NCBI GenBank assembly: GCA_944390795.1
Contig: CALXRI010000005.1
Coordinates: 1 to 64,000 of the forward strand
DNA from: an uncultured Victivallales bacterium
GTDB lineage: Bacteria > Verrucomicrobiota > Lentisphaeria > Victivallales > UBA1829
Direction: 5' to 3'
DNA: 64,000 nt
Each line of letters starts with the position of its first letter. Positions within the stretch are counted from its first letter, which is position 1. The notes under the pieces are model-generated. The model had not been told where the DNA came from. It did no database searches and saw nothing but the letters and a program-made list of their open reading frames with translations. A program made the position numbers and the translations under genes. Of the stretch, positions 26,063 to 34,279 are shown in pieces.

Positions 26063-26818
26063 TCATGCCTGAAGGAAAAGCCCGTTCATCGGCGGCTCCT
26101 CAAGAACCACCTCGGAGAAGCCTCGCAGCCTTCTGATCAGTTCCCGCTCACCGCCCTCGGCCAGTGTCAGATTCGGGCAGGCGCATGTCAATGCGCCGGA
26201 AAGTCCGCCTTTGCGGAACAGCGGAACGGCGACCCGGCAGATATCCGGAGAATCGAACGGCAGACGGGAGAACGACCGTTCCCGGCAGAGCTTCACCGCG
26301 TGTTCCAGAGCCTCTTCCGATCCCCATGCGGAAAGACTGCGCGAATCAAGCGGAAAATTCGTGCGGAGACTCGACGCCTCCTTTTCCGGGAGAAAGGCGA
26401 GAAAAACCAGTCCCGCCACAGTCTGATACAAAGGAAGGACACTTTTTGCCGTTCGGATCTCACCCATCCATCCACGAGAGCGATTCAGGAAGGCCGTAAT
26501 CTCGCCGCCGGTGAAGCGGGAATAAGTCAGATCCGCCTCCGGATAACGGGCAGCCAGCTTCTCCATCAGACCGCGGGCGTGGCGGACCAGTTCCGCGTGC
26601 TCTCTCCGAAGGTGCAGCTCCGTCACCAGCGGCCCCAGGAACAGAGAATGGTTTTCTCCCCGCCGAATCAGCCCGCTTTTCATCATGGTTCCCGCCAGAT
26701 TGTAAGCCGTCGTGTAATTCAGTCTGGCAATCCGGGCAATTTCAGCAAGCCGGATTCCGTCTGGGGAATCCGCTATGATCTTCAGGATCTCAATGCATCT
26801 GGAAAAAGACTGAACCAT
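26063..26818 (-). CDS. IclR-family transcriptional regulator
   Basis: About 251 aa. The N-terminal winged helix-turn-helix (SFSRCIEILKIIADSPDGIRLAEIARIARLNYTTAYNLAGTM) and the C-terminal effector domain match IclR regulators, which bind small carbon metabolites. Start at 26818 with AAGGCGG upstream; an extension to 26875 is less likely. The 240-nt divergent gap to the MBL gene would hold its promoter and operators. It is the first gene of a unit with the FAD oxidoreductase. Confidence 0.9.
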   Translation of the reverse strand: MVQSFSRCIEILKIIADSPDGIRLAEIARIARLNYTTAYNLAGTMMKSGLIRRGENHSLFLGPLVTELHLRREHAELVRHARGLMEKLAARYPEADLTYSRFTGGEITAFLNRSRGWMGEIRTAKSVLPLYQTVAGLVFLAFLPEKEASSLRTNFPLDSRSLSAWGSEEALEHAVKLCRERSFSRLPFDSPDICRVAVPLFRKGGLSGALTCACPNLTLAEGGERELIRRLRGFSEVVLEEPPMNGLFLQA

Positions 26819-27058
26819 TCCGCCGCCTTGCTTTTGATATAAAACTTCATCAATAATGCAAATTTTATCTTTCAATAAAAAAAGATAGTGTCATCCATGT
26901 GAAAAATCAAGTTCCGGAATAAAAAATCATCTTCTTTTTTTCTGTTGCGCCCATGGCGATTCCCGTGAAAATGATGCGGAAAATGCGATTTTCCCTTTTC
27001 CCTTCGGCGGAACAGAGTTATATTACACTGGAACATATTCCCGGGAAAGGACAATCTC

Positions 27059-27673
27059 ATGAAAAAAGCGTTTGCCACTGTCGTCGTCGGAGCATTTGAA
27101 GTGAACTGCTATCTGGTGCCGTCACCGGATCAGAAGATCCTCTACATCATTGACCCCGGCGGCGATGCGCAGGATATCCTTGCGGAAGCTTCCGCCTTCC
27201 GCTTTGAGAAGGCGGTGATTCTTCTGACGCATTGTCATGCGGACCACATCGGGGCCGCGGGAGAAATCGCCGCGCGTCTGCACATCACGGAACTCTACAT
27301 TGACCCGGCTGACAGCGCGATGTACGCCAGCCCGGCAAATTGTTTCCCCCCGTTTCTGCCTGCCGCGGAAAACCTGCCGGTTCCTTCGAAATGGCCTCCG
27401 CGGACTTCCGACTTCAAGATTCTCCATACCCCGGGACATACGCCGGGCGGAGTCTGTTACCACTTCCCGGAATACAACGCACTGTTTACCGGAGACACGC
27501 TGTTCCGCGCCTCCGTCGGACGCACGGATCTTCCGGGCGGCGATTCCGCACTTCTGCTTGCGTCCATCTCCAACGAACTGATGGCGCTTCCGGACTCCCT
27601 GGAAATTTATCCCGGACACGGAGCGCCGAGCACGATCGGATTTGAAAGGCGGAACAATCCGTATCTCTGCTGA
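27059..27673 (+). CDS. MBL-fold hydrolase, glyoxalase II-like
   Basis: A 204-aa metallo-beta-lactamase-fold protein. The metal motif LTHCHADHIG is at about residues 59-68, with later ligands in HTPGHTPGG, GDTLFRASVGRTDLPGGD and the final PGHG. This short form lacks the C-terminal helical domain of true glyoxalase II and resembles YcbL-like hydrolases of glutathione or other thioesters. The preceding gap contains a TATATT -10-like box at 27019-27024. Confidence 0.88.
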   Translation: MKKAFATVVVGAFEVNCYLVPSPDQKILYIIDPGGDAQDILAEASAFRFEKAVILLTHCHADHIGAAGEIAARLHITELYIDPADSAMYASPANCFPPFLPAAENLPVPSKWPPRTSDFKILHTPGHTPGGVCYHFPEYNALFTGDTLFRASVGRTDLPGGDSALLLASISNELMALPDSLEIYPGHGAPSTIGFERRNNPYLC

Positions 27674-27741
27674 TCCGGGCCGCCTGCCGGGACAAAACGC
27701 AAACGGATTGCCGCCCCTCTCCGCACAAAGCCGCGGAAAAA

Positions 27742-27780
27742 CAGAATTTCCGGAGCCGGAACGGAACTCCGGAAATTCTG
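27742..27780 (+). terminator. strong hairpin terminator
   Basis: CAGAATTTCCGGAG (27742-27755) and CTCCGGAAATTCTG (27767-27780) form a perfect 14-bp stem with an 11-nt loop, 69 nt after the MBL stop codon. Confidence 0.65.
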
Positions 27781-27820
27781 CCTCGAATGAACTATCATGG
27801 TGCAGAGTTAACGGCGGTTC

Positions 27821-27913
27821 GGGAATCCCGCCTCCGACAGCCAGCTTGCGCAGCTGGACCGCGGCAGGACCGAGAGGCCTGCACGAAGCGGTTTTTCCGA
27901 TGCGGGCATCGCA
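27821..27913 (+). repeat. hairpin repeat, diverged copy A
   Basis: Inverted-orientation relative of the repeat at 1-243: CCAGCTTGCGCAGCTGG, then GCAGGACC-gag-AGGCCTGC, then a CGATGC-gg-GCATCG palindrome. Sequence differs from the other copies, but each palindrome is largely kept. Confidence 0.75.
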
Positions 27914-27940
27914 CGATTCTCCTGATTTTTTTTAATAAAT

Positions 27941-28068
27941 TACCGCGATGCAAGCATGCGCGGTATTAGGGATTTCGCCTCCGGCGACCAGCTTGCGCAG
28001 CTGGACCGCGGCAGGACTGAGAGTCCTGCACGAAGCAATTTTTGGCGATGCAGTGCATCGCGGTATTA
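27941..28068 (+). repeat. hairpin repeat, copy B
   Basis: Well-preserved copy in the opposite orientation to 1-194. It starts with the palindrome TACCGCGATGC-aa-GCATGCGCGGTA (27941-27965), then CCAGCT-tgcgc-AGCTGG, then the perfect GCAGGACT-gag-AGTCCTGC, and ends with GCGATGCA-g-TGCATCGC at 28045-28061. With copy A and the terminator it fills the 477-nt gap 27674-28150, in which no gene is evident. Confidence 0.85.
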
Positions 28069-28150
28069 ACCTAAATTTTTTTGAATAAAAACCGTTTTTT
28101 CCCGGAAGCAGGGATTGCATTCCGGCTTTTCGGTATTACTTTATAATACC

Positions 28151-28462
28151 ATGAAGCAAAAACGTCTGACAACATCTTTCTGCACCCTCTTCGGGACGGT
28201 TCTGCTGCTGGCCTTCAGCGGAGTCTGGCATCCGCTGCTTCACCACGCATGCGGCCATCATGACACACAGGAACTCTCCCGGACGGAACAGACGCGCCCC
28301 CTGTGCGTCGTCTGTACAGGCCTGCTGCAATCCGACGAGATGCCGCCGCTTCATTTTTCACTGCCGCACGACCTGCCTCCCGGAAGAATCGAGCTTCCGG
28401 AACAATGCACAACGCCGGCACTGCCCGGAGAACATGCGCCGCGCGCACCGCCCGTCTGCTGA
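28151..28462 (+). CDS. small secreted His/Cys-rich protein
   Basis: A 103-aa protein with an N-terminal hydrophobic segment (about residues 8-26) that looks like a signal peptide or anchor. It is followed by a His cluster (HPLLHHACGHHD) and a CVVC motif, a pattern suited to metal binding and reminiscent of small DUF2946-type proteins. The C-terminal part is Pro-rich. Start chosen at 28151; an earlier start at 28115 would be out of place with the signal peptide. Followed by a hairpin and the His-rich pseudopilin gene, with which it may work. Confidence 0.55.
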   Translation: MKQKRLTTSFCTLFGTVLLLAFSGVWHPLLHHACGHHDTQELSRTEQTRPLCVVCTGLLQSDEMPPLHFSLPHDLPPGRIELPEQCTTPALPGEHAPRAPPVC

Positions 28463-28507
28463 AAACGGAACGGAAACCGCCGGAAACGGCACTGTTTCTT
28501 CCGCATT

Positions 28508-28537
28508 TTTTCCATCCTGAAATTCCGGGATGGAAAA
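28508..28537 (+). terminator. hairpin between the His-rich genes
   Basis: TTTTCCATCC and GGATGGAAAA form a 10-bp stem with a 10-nt loop. It lies between the small His-rich gene and the pseudopilin and may terminate or attenuate transcription. Confidence 0.4.
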
Positions 28538-28577
28538 GTCCGCACTCTTTCCATCGTTTTTTCCAGAAAGCATTTTC

Positions 28578-29471
28578 ATGAACGCTGTTTTTTGTCATCT
28601 CCAGAAAGATTCCGCCTGCCCTCCGGGGTTGCAGGATTTTTTTCTCCAGGCACAGATCCCCGCTTGTACGAAAACAAGTTTCTCTTGCAGAAGAGCATCC
28701 CGGAAACCGGACAGGAATCCGCTTCCGCGGAGGCGACACGCCGGACACCCCATCCGGAACGGGATACCATTCACACTGATCGAACTCCTTATCGTGATTG
28801 CGATCATCGCGATTCTGGCGGGAATACTTCTTCCGGCCTTGAACCGGGCAAGGGACAAGGCGCATGCAGTCGCCTGCCTGAACAACCACAAGCAAACGGC
28901 TATTGCGCTCAATTTCTATGCGGACGACCACAATGGCGTGTTTCCCCAGATCCACACGGGATCGTTCGCGGAGGAATCCGCCGCGGAAACCCATTCGCAC
29001 GAAGATGAGACATCCGGTCATTCCCATGACGAACAGCAATGGTATACGCCGCTGATCCTGAATTACAACTACAAAACGATCTACCTGAAATGCAAGGCGG
29101 ATCCCGCTTTTCAGGAAGGATACCGCCATGAGGAACACATGCACGATGCGGTTCAGAGCTATCTGATCAACGCCATGTTCACATTCGGACACAAACGCGA
29201 CACCCTGAAACAGAGTTCATTTTACATTCTGCTTTCCGAACGCGGGGAGGATGCGGAGGGAAACGCCTATGAGCATCAGTGCTACCACAGCATGCGCGCC
29301 GTTTCGGAATGGGAGGACCATCTTGCCGGAACAAGACACGTCAGCAACTCGAACTATCTGTTCGCCGACGGACATGCCGCTGCGCATTCCTTTCAGGAAA
29401 CGGTCGGAGACCGGACGGAACAGCAGAACCGGCATTTTGTCCGGGAATGGTGCGCGAATTATCTGCCCTGA
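28578..29471 (+). CDS. type IV pilin-like (pseudopilin) secreted protein with His-rich insert
   Basis: A 297-aa protein with the prepilin motif [18 protein letters not shown] preceding [12 protein letters not shown], and a C-terminal [11 protein letters not shown] element resembling the H-x9-DG region of the DUF1559-like secreted proteins of PVC bacteria. The leader before Phe is unusually long (about 64 residues, Arg-rich) and the residue before Phe is Pro, not the Gly expected by prepilin peptidase. An insert, [17 protein letters not shown], could bind metal. The start is uncertain (28578 or 28530), and neither has a good ribosome binding site. Probably exported and surface- or substrate-binding. 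Confidence 0.75.
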   Translation: MNAVFCHLQKDSACPPGLQDFFLQAQIPACTKTSFSCRRASRKPDRNPLPRRRHAGHPIRNGIPFTLIELLIVIAIIAILAGILLPALNRARDKAHAVACLNNHKQTAIALNFYADDHNGVFPQIHTGSFAEESAAETHSHEDETSGHSHDEQQWYTPLILNYNYKTIYLKCKADPAFQEGYRHEEHMHDAVQSYLINAMFTFGHKRDTLKQSSFYILLSERGEDAEGNAYEHQCYHSMRAVSEWEDHLAGTRHVSNSNYLFADGHAAAHSFQETVGDRTEQQNRHFVREWCANYLP

Positions 29472-29534
29472 CCGGGAGAAGCGCAGAAAATGCGTTGTCC
29501 GCAGCGCCGGGGGAGAGCCTTGCGGTCCGTTCAT

Positions 29535-29566
29535 GAATTCCTGCCGGAAATTTCCGTCAGGAATTC
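29535..29566. terminator. hairpin terminator between convergent genes
   Basis: GAATTCCTG and CAGGAATTC enclose the palindrome CGGAAATTTCCG, with one c/t mismatch. It overlaps the stop codon of the MFS gene at 29557 and lies downstream of the pseudopilin gene. Confidence 0.55.
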
Positions 29567-30792
29567 TCCGCTTTCATTCGCCTGGCGCGCCTTGCAATTT
29601 CGGACCGGCTCCGGTACCAGTCAATGCCGATCAGAACGGCAAGGACAATAAAGCAGAACGGAACCAGAAAGAAGGAATGGCGCAGACCGCAGAAATCGCC
29701 GAGAATCCCCATGAGCGCGGTAAAGAATCCGCATCCGGGAATGCCCGCGGCGGAGAGCAGAATGAAAAGCATGGTATTGTCGACCGTCATCCGCGTGCTG
29801 CAGTAGCTCTGGACGCTCGGCCAGAACGGCCCGGTTGCAATCCCGGTGAAAAAGAGGAGGATAAAAAGCATCGCAAGCGATTCCAGAAACGGGAAAAAGA
29901 GACTGATCGCGGTCGCCGCCAGAGCGGTGTAAACCAGAAACTCCTTCAGTTTCTTCTGGCGGATCAGGATTCCGCCGCCCATGCGCCCGACAATCATGCC
30001 TCCGGCAAAGCACGCGGTCCCGATTCCGGCCGCCCATGCGGATGCCGCGTATTCGACCTGAATGAAACTCGCGCACCAGAAGGTCAGGCAGAACTCGCCT
30101 CCTCCGGCGAAGAACATCGCCGCAAAAAACAGCCAGAACCGCGGAATCCGGACAATTTTCCAGAAATCCCCGCAGACCGCCGCCCAGCTTTTGAGCTCCC
30201 CGCACTCCGGGTAAGGATGTTTCCGGCTCGGGAACAGAAGCAGAAGTGCCGGAAGCAGTCCCAGAATTCCGCAGGCCCCCACAAGATAACGCCAGTTCAC
30301 ACCGTTTGCAAGAAGGGCGCCCGCGATCAGCACGACGGAAACCACGCCCACGGACCAGAAGGAATGGGTGAAGTTGATGTAGCGCCCCGGTTCGTCCTCA
30401 TGCAGATCCTGAACGAAAGGAGTCGCAAGCCCTTCGATAATGCCTTCGCCGAATCCCGCAATCATCAAGGCGAAAAACAAAATCCCGTAAACCGGCGAAA
30501 ACGCGGCCAGCAGAATGCCGAGCGCCATGCAGAGCATGGCAAAGCCAAGCGACTTGCATTTGCCCCAGCTTCCGGAGAAAAATCCGCATAAGATCAGGGC
30601 GATCACCATCGGGACGGCCCGTCCGAGCTGCAGAATGCCCCCAAGGCCCATTCCGCCTTCCGTCAGGGGGAACTGCAGGTCGCCGGCGATCGGAACCAGC
30701 GACACGGGAATGATGATGGAGCACATCGCATAGGATATGAAACAGAGAAAAGCCGCATAGTCATAACGCCCGAATTTCAGTTTGCCTGCCAT
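29557..30792 (-). CDS. MFS transporter
   Basis: A 411-aa major facilitator with about 12 transmembrane segments (starting IIIPVSLVPIAGDLQF). It has a central basic loop and a GRMGGGILIRQKKLK element similar to the MFS inter-helix motif. The substrate is unknown; the branch resembles sugar or organic-acid symporters. The start at 30792 has AAGGTG 8 nt upstream; a frame continuing to 31044 lacks start signals. Divergent from the ketopantoate-reductase-like gene. Confidence 0.85.
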   Translation of the reverse strand: MAGKLKFGRYDYAAFLCFISYAMCSIIIPVSLVPIAGDLQFPLTEGGMGLGGILQLGRAVPMVIALILCGFFSGSWGKCKSLGFAMLCMALGILLAAFSPVYGILFFALMIAGFGEGIIEGLATPFVQDLHEDEPGRYINFTHSFWSVGVVSVVLIAGALLANGVNWRYLVGACGILGLLPALLLLFPSRKHPYPECGELKSWAAVCGDFWKIVRIPRFWLFFAAMFFAGGGEFCLTFWCASFIQVEYAASAWAAGIGTACFAGGMIVGRMGGGILIRQKKLKEFLVYTALAATAISLFFPFLESLAMLFILLFFTGIATGPFWPSVQSYCSTRMTVDNTMLFILLSAAGIPGCGFFTALMGILGDFCGLRHSFFLVPFCFIVLAVLIGIDWYRSRSEIARRARRMKAENS

Positions 30793-31083
30793 GATTTCAC
30801 CTTGTTTGTTTCCGCCGGTTGCAAAAATCTGCGTAATTGTACCATGAAAGCGTCTCAAATACAAGAGCGGAACCGGGCAAATCCGTTTTCTTTTTCCCCG
30901 TTTCATGCGCACGGCCATGCGGATTCCATTCCTGACCGGCACGGGGGGGAAAACCGGAGATGTCCGCCGGAGACCGCCGGAATCCATGAGATGCGCAAAA
31001 ACAGCTCCCCGCATTCGTTTTCCATTGCAAAATCGCCGGATCATGATATTGTAACGGAAGGAAAGAAGACGGAAGGGGAAAAA

Positions 31084-32013
31084 ATGAAAAACGTGAGGAT
31101 TCTGACGGTCGGCGCCGGAGCGGTCGGCGCATATTTCACAGGGCGTCTCGCCCAGGCGGGAGCGGAAGTTTCAGTTGTCGTTCGCTCCGATTATGACGCG
31201 GTGCGTGCAAACGGTTTTGAAATCCTCAGCACGGCAGGCGATTTTCATTTTCAGCCCCATGGCGTCTACCGTTCCGCGGAGGAATATCCGGGCAAGGCGG
31301 ATTACGTGTTTCTGACCTCCAAGTTTTTTCCTGAAACGGACGAGGCGTCCATGCTTCGCGGCGCGATGGGAAACCCCGGAACCGCGCTGGTGCTGATCCA
31401 GAACGGAATCGGGATCGAGGACAAACTTGCGGCGGCGTTTCCGGATCATGAGATTCTGAGTTCGATTGCCTATATCGGAGCAACCCGTCTGAAACCGGGA
31501 ACGGTGCAGCAGAAAGGTGCGTCCGAGCTGAAATTCGGCCGCTTCGGAGGAGGAGAGTCCGCGGCGGGGTGCCGTCTCGAGGCGCTCTTTTCCGAAACCA
31601 TCGGCGTCCAGGCCGCATTTGTGGAGAATATCGCCTGGTTCCGCTGGAGCAAACTGCTCTGGAACCTGCCCTACAATCCGGTATCGGTGCTCGGCGGCGG
31701 GCTGGACACCAGCCGGATGACGGACCGCGGGCCGCTGGAGGCCCTGACGCGCGCCCTGATGGAGGAGGTCCGGCTTGTCGCCGCCGCGGAAGGCGTCGAT
31801 CTGCCGGAATCGCTGGTCGATCAGAATGTTGAGTTCACCCGCAATTTCCCGCCCTACAAAACCAGCATGCTGGTCGATTTCGAAGCGGGCAGACGCATGG
31901 AGGTCGAGGCGATTCTCGGAAATGTCTGTCGCCTTGCCGAAAAGCATCGTCTCAAAGTGCCCTGCATGCAGACCTGCTACGCGCTTCTTTCCGCCGTTGC
32001 GGAAAAACGGTGA
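31084..32013 (+). CDS. ketopantoate reductase (ApbA/PanE family) protein
   Basis: A 309-aa NADP-dependent dehydrogenase. The Rossmann motif VGAGAVGAYFTGRL opens the protein, and the mid-region has LIQNGIGIED and KLLWNLPYNPVSVLGGG with the conserved catalytic Lys and Asn; the C-terminal helix has SMLVDFEAGRRMEVEAILG. True PanE reduces ketopantoate in pantothenate synthesis, but the family also includes other 2-keto acid reductases. GGAAGGGG precedes the ATG. An in-frame extension to 30802 is not convincing. Confidence 0.88.
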   Translation: MKNVRILTVGAGAVGAYFTGRLAQAGAEVSVVVRSDYDAVRANGFEILSTAGDFHFQPHGVYRSAEEYPGKADYVFLTSKFFPETDEASMLRGAMGNPGTALVLIQNGIGIEDKLAAAFPDHEILSSIAYIGATRLKPGTVQQKGASELKFGRFGGGESAAGCRLEALFSETIGVQAAFVENIAWFRWSKLLWNLPYNPVSVLGGGLDTSRMTDRGPLEALTRALMEEVRLVAAAEGVDLPESLVDQNVEFTRNFPPYKTSMLVDFEAGRRMEVEAILGNVCRLAEKHRLKVPCMQTCYALLSAVAEKR

Positions 32014-32126
32014 ATTTTCTGCCGCGTCCGCCGTCTTCTTTCCGCGCGCGGAAACACTTCCGGACAGGTCGGCCGGTCCGTTTTTCCCTTTCATCCTGTT
32101 GTCTTGTGCAATCCGGCATGGAAAAT

Positions 32127-32150
32127 ATAGCGGTATAGCGTTCCCGCTAT
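32127..32150 (+). terminator. weak hairpin after the reductase gene
   Basis: ATAGCGG and CCGCTAT form a 7-bp stem with a 10-nt loop 114 nt after the stop codon, followed by CTTTC. Low confidence. Confidence 0.3.
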
Positions 32151-32199
32151 CTTTCATGGAAAAGATGAAAATCATTTGATTTTTTTCAAGGGGAAAAAC

Positions 32200-32228
32200 T
32201 TGATTCGATTCTTTCCGCGGCATATATT
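32200..32228 (+). promoter_or_regulatory. sigma-70-type promoter for the 32262 operon
   Basis: TTGATT (32200-32205) and TATATT (32223-32228) are separated by 17 nt, 33 nt upstream of the ATG at 32262. An AAGGGAG ribosome binding site follows. Confidence 0.55.
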
Positions 32229-32261
32229 CAACATGACGGACACAAAAAAGGGAGAACTACC

Positions 32262-33284
32262 ATGCTCACGGAAAAAATCAGAAAAGTGGATGTGAATGTC
32301 AAGGGTCTCAGAAGCGCCGACGGCACCGTATACCTTTCGCCGGGCCTGCAGGGGCGGATCTTCTGTTCGATCGGGGACACGCTGATCCACAAACTGGATT
32401 TCGCAATGGCGGCGAACCCCTCCGACGACTTCAACAATATCGGCGGAAACTCGCTGTGGCCCGCTCCCGAGGGCGGCGCATATGCATTCAATTATCCGCA
32501 CGGGGAGTGGACGGTGCAGGACGGCATCAACAAGGTCTGTCCCGAACTGACCATGCTTTCCGCAACGGACGCGGTCATGGTCAAAAACATCGCGCTCGTC
32601 AATGCAAAGGGAATCAACGTGGAACTCGAATACCGTCGCGAAGTCCACGCAAACGACATTTCCGCGCTCGCGCGGAGCTGTCTCGTGAAAGGAGTCTCCT
32701 ACACTGCGACGGACACCTTCACCGCACGGAACGACTATCCGGTGAAGGACGTGCTTCTGAACGCCTGGACGCTCGAGCAGTTCCCCGGAGCGGAAGGAAT
32801 CGTCGCATTCGGAAAGTTCGACTGCACGGATGCATCAAAGGTCGTTAACGACGATTTCTACGGCAATCCCCTTTCCCGCATTTCATTTTCCGGGAATCTG
32901 TTCCTCTTCCGTCTCGGAGGTCCGGACCGGCTTCAGATCGGAATCCGCCGGGAATGCCGCCCGGAGCTGATCGGCGCATATGATCCGGCAAGGGAGATCC
33001 TCATCATCCGGAAAACAAAACCCCGTGCGGGAAAATACATCAATATCGCCGACAACGAACAGAAAAACGGTCCCTTCTCGACCGAGGATCTCTTCAGTGT
33101 CTTCAACGGCGCAAGCCTGAATTTCTTTGAACTGGAAACCATCGGGCCGATGATTGAGAAAGACGGCCGATTCGACCATTCCACGGTTGTCTCCGACACC
33201 TTCATTTTCAAGGGTCCGAAGGAAAATCTCGCCGAACTTCTGGCAAAAGAGTACAACATCAATTCCAAGGAGATCATAAAATGA
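32262..33284 (+). CDS. hypothetical protein, mutarotase-like beta-sandwich candidate
   Basis: A 340-aa cytosolic protein. Its mix of strands and the FNYPHGEWTVQDGINK and LFRLGGPDRLQIGIRRECRPE segments suggest a sugar-mutarotase-like beta-sandwich (aldose-epimerase fold), possibly of the DUF6786 kind, but no catalytic motif can be confirmed. It overlaps the start of the polysaccharide deacetylase gene by 4 nt (ATGA), which indicates joint function in carbohydrate metabolism. Confidence 0.6.
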   Translation: MLTEKIRKVDVNVKGLRSADGTVYLSPGLQGRIFCSIGDTLIHKLDFAMAANPSDDFNNIGGNSLWPAPEGGAYAFNYPHGEWTVQDGINKVCPELTMLSATDAVMVKNIALVNAKGINVELEYRREVHANDISALARSCLVKGVSYTATDTFTARNDYPVKDVLLNAWTLEQFPGAEGIVAFGKFDCTDASKVVNDDFYGNPLSRISFSGNLFLFRLGGPDRLQIGIRRECRPELIGAYDPAREILIIRKTKPRAGKYINIADNEQKNGPFSTEDLFSVFNGASLNFFELETIGPMIEKDGRFDHSTVVSDTFIFKGPKENLAELLAKEYNINSKEIIK

Positions 33285-34159
33285 ACCAAATCAAAACAGT
33301 CTTCGGTTTCGACATGGAAACCGACATCGGAAGCTGGACCTCGTTCTACGAAGGCTTCAAGCACGGAACACCGCTGATTCTCGATCTGCTCAGGAAACAT
33401 GACATCAAGGCAACCTTCTTCTTCACCGGTGACGCGGCGAAGAAGAATCCGGAAATCGTCCACATGGTGCGTGATGCCGGGCATGAAATCGGCTGTCATA
33501 CGCTGTTCCACGAAACGATCGGCGATCCGCTCTTTGAAATCCCCGGCATGATGCCGCTGCTTCCCGAAGAGGTCGAGCACCGCATCGAGCTTGCCACGAA
33601 ATGGGTGGAGGAAGTCGCCGGCGTGCATCCGACCGCATGGCGCTGCCCGCGTCTCTGGGGTTCCACGACCGTCGTCAATGCGCTGGAACGCCTCGGCTAC
33701 AAGTCCGACGCCACCTATCCGATGTATTTCTACCGCGAACGCCTCACCCCGTATCATCCGTCGAAGGACGACTGGACGAAGGAAGGCGACATGAAAATCA
33801 TTGAACTGCCGAACTTCGCGGACCTCTCCATGGAGTCCAAGGATCAGTACGGTCGCGACATGGACCAGTGGCCGCTCTGGCGCACCGAGTCCGCCGACGC
33901 GGTCATGGAGCACATCAGGGGCTATGTGAAGTTCTGCGAACAGAAAAAAGTGGATCCCTTCCTCTGCTTCTACATGCATCCGTGGGAATTCTGGCCCATG
34001 CCGGAAGGCCTGATCCACTCCGGCGAAGGCGCGGTCCTGCCGGATCCCTTCATCGTGAAGAACTGCGGGCCCTATGCCGTGGAACAGCTGGATCTGCTGA
34101 TTGAAAAGCTGAAGGCGGCGGGATCCGTCTTCACGACAGCCTCCGGCTGCCTCGACTGA
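33281..34159 (+). CDS. polysaccharide deacetylase-family protein
   Basis: A 292-aa NodB-homology protein without signal peptide. The N-terminal FDMETD replaces the canonical FDDG motif, while the metal motif HEIGCHTLFHE keeps the two His residues spaced three apart. WRCPRLWG gives the conserved Arg/Pro, and YMHPWEF provides the late His. These features resemble the cytosolic PuuE-like or allantoinase-like deacetylase branch. Translationally coupled to the upstream gene. The substrate is unknown. Confidence 0.82.
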   Translation: MNQIKTVFGFDMETDIGSWTSFYEGFKHGTPLILDLLRKHDIKATFFFTGDAAKKNPEIVHMVRDAGHEIGCHTLFHETIGDPLFEIPGMMPLLPEEVEHRIELATKWVEEVAGVHPTAWRCPRLWGSTTVVNALERLGYKSDATYPMYFYRERLTPYHPSKDDWTKEGDMKIIELPNFADLSMESKDQYGRDMDQWPLWRTESADAVMEHIRGYVKFCEQKKVDPFLCFYMHPWEFWPMPEGLIHSGEGAVLPDPFIVKNCGPYAVEQLDLLIEKLKAAGSVFTTASGCLD

Positions 34160-34178
34160 ACTGTCTGAAAACACCGCG

Positions 34179-34218
34179 GAGGATTCCCGGAACGTATCAA
34201 CCCGTTCCGGGAATCCTC
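34179..34218. terminator. bidirectional hairpin terminator
   Basis: GAGGATTCCCGGAACG (34179-34194) and CGTTCCGGGAATCCTC (34203-34218) form a perfect 16-bp stem with an 8-nt loop followed by CATATTTTTT. Lies between the deacetylase gene and the convergent potD. Confidence 0.75.
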
Positions 34219-34279
34219 CATATTTTTTCCGCGGTCGGCGATGCCGGCGGGACACGGCTTTCCAAACCGGAGGCCGGAT

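Noticed and set aside
28081-28150. Alternative start of the His/Cys-rich gene at 28115
   Set aside because: It would put a 12-residue hydrophobic extension before a normal signal peptide, and no ribosome binding site is seen there.
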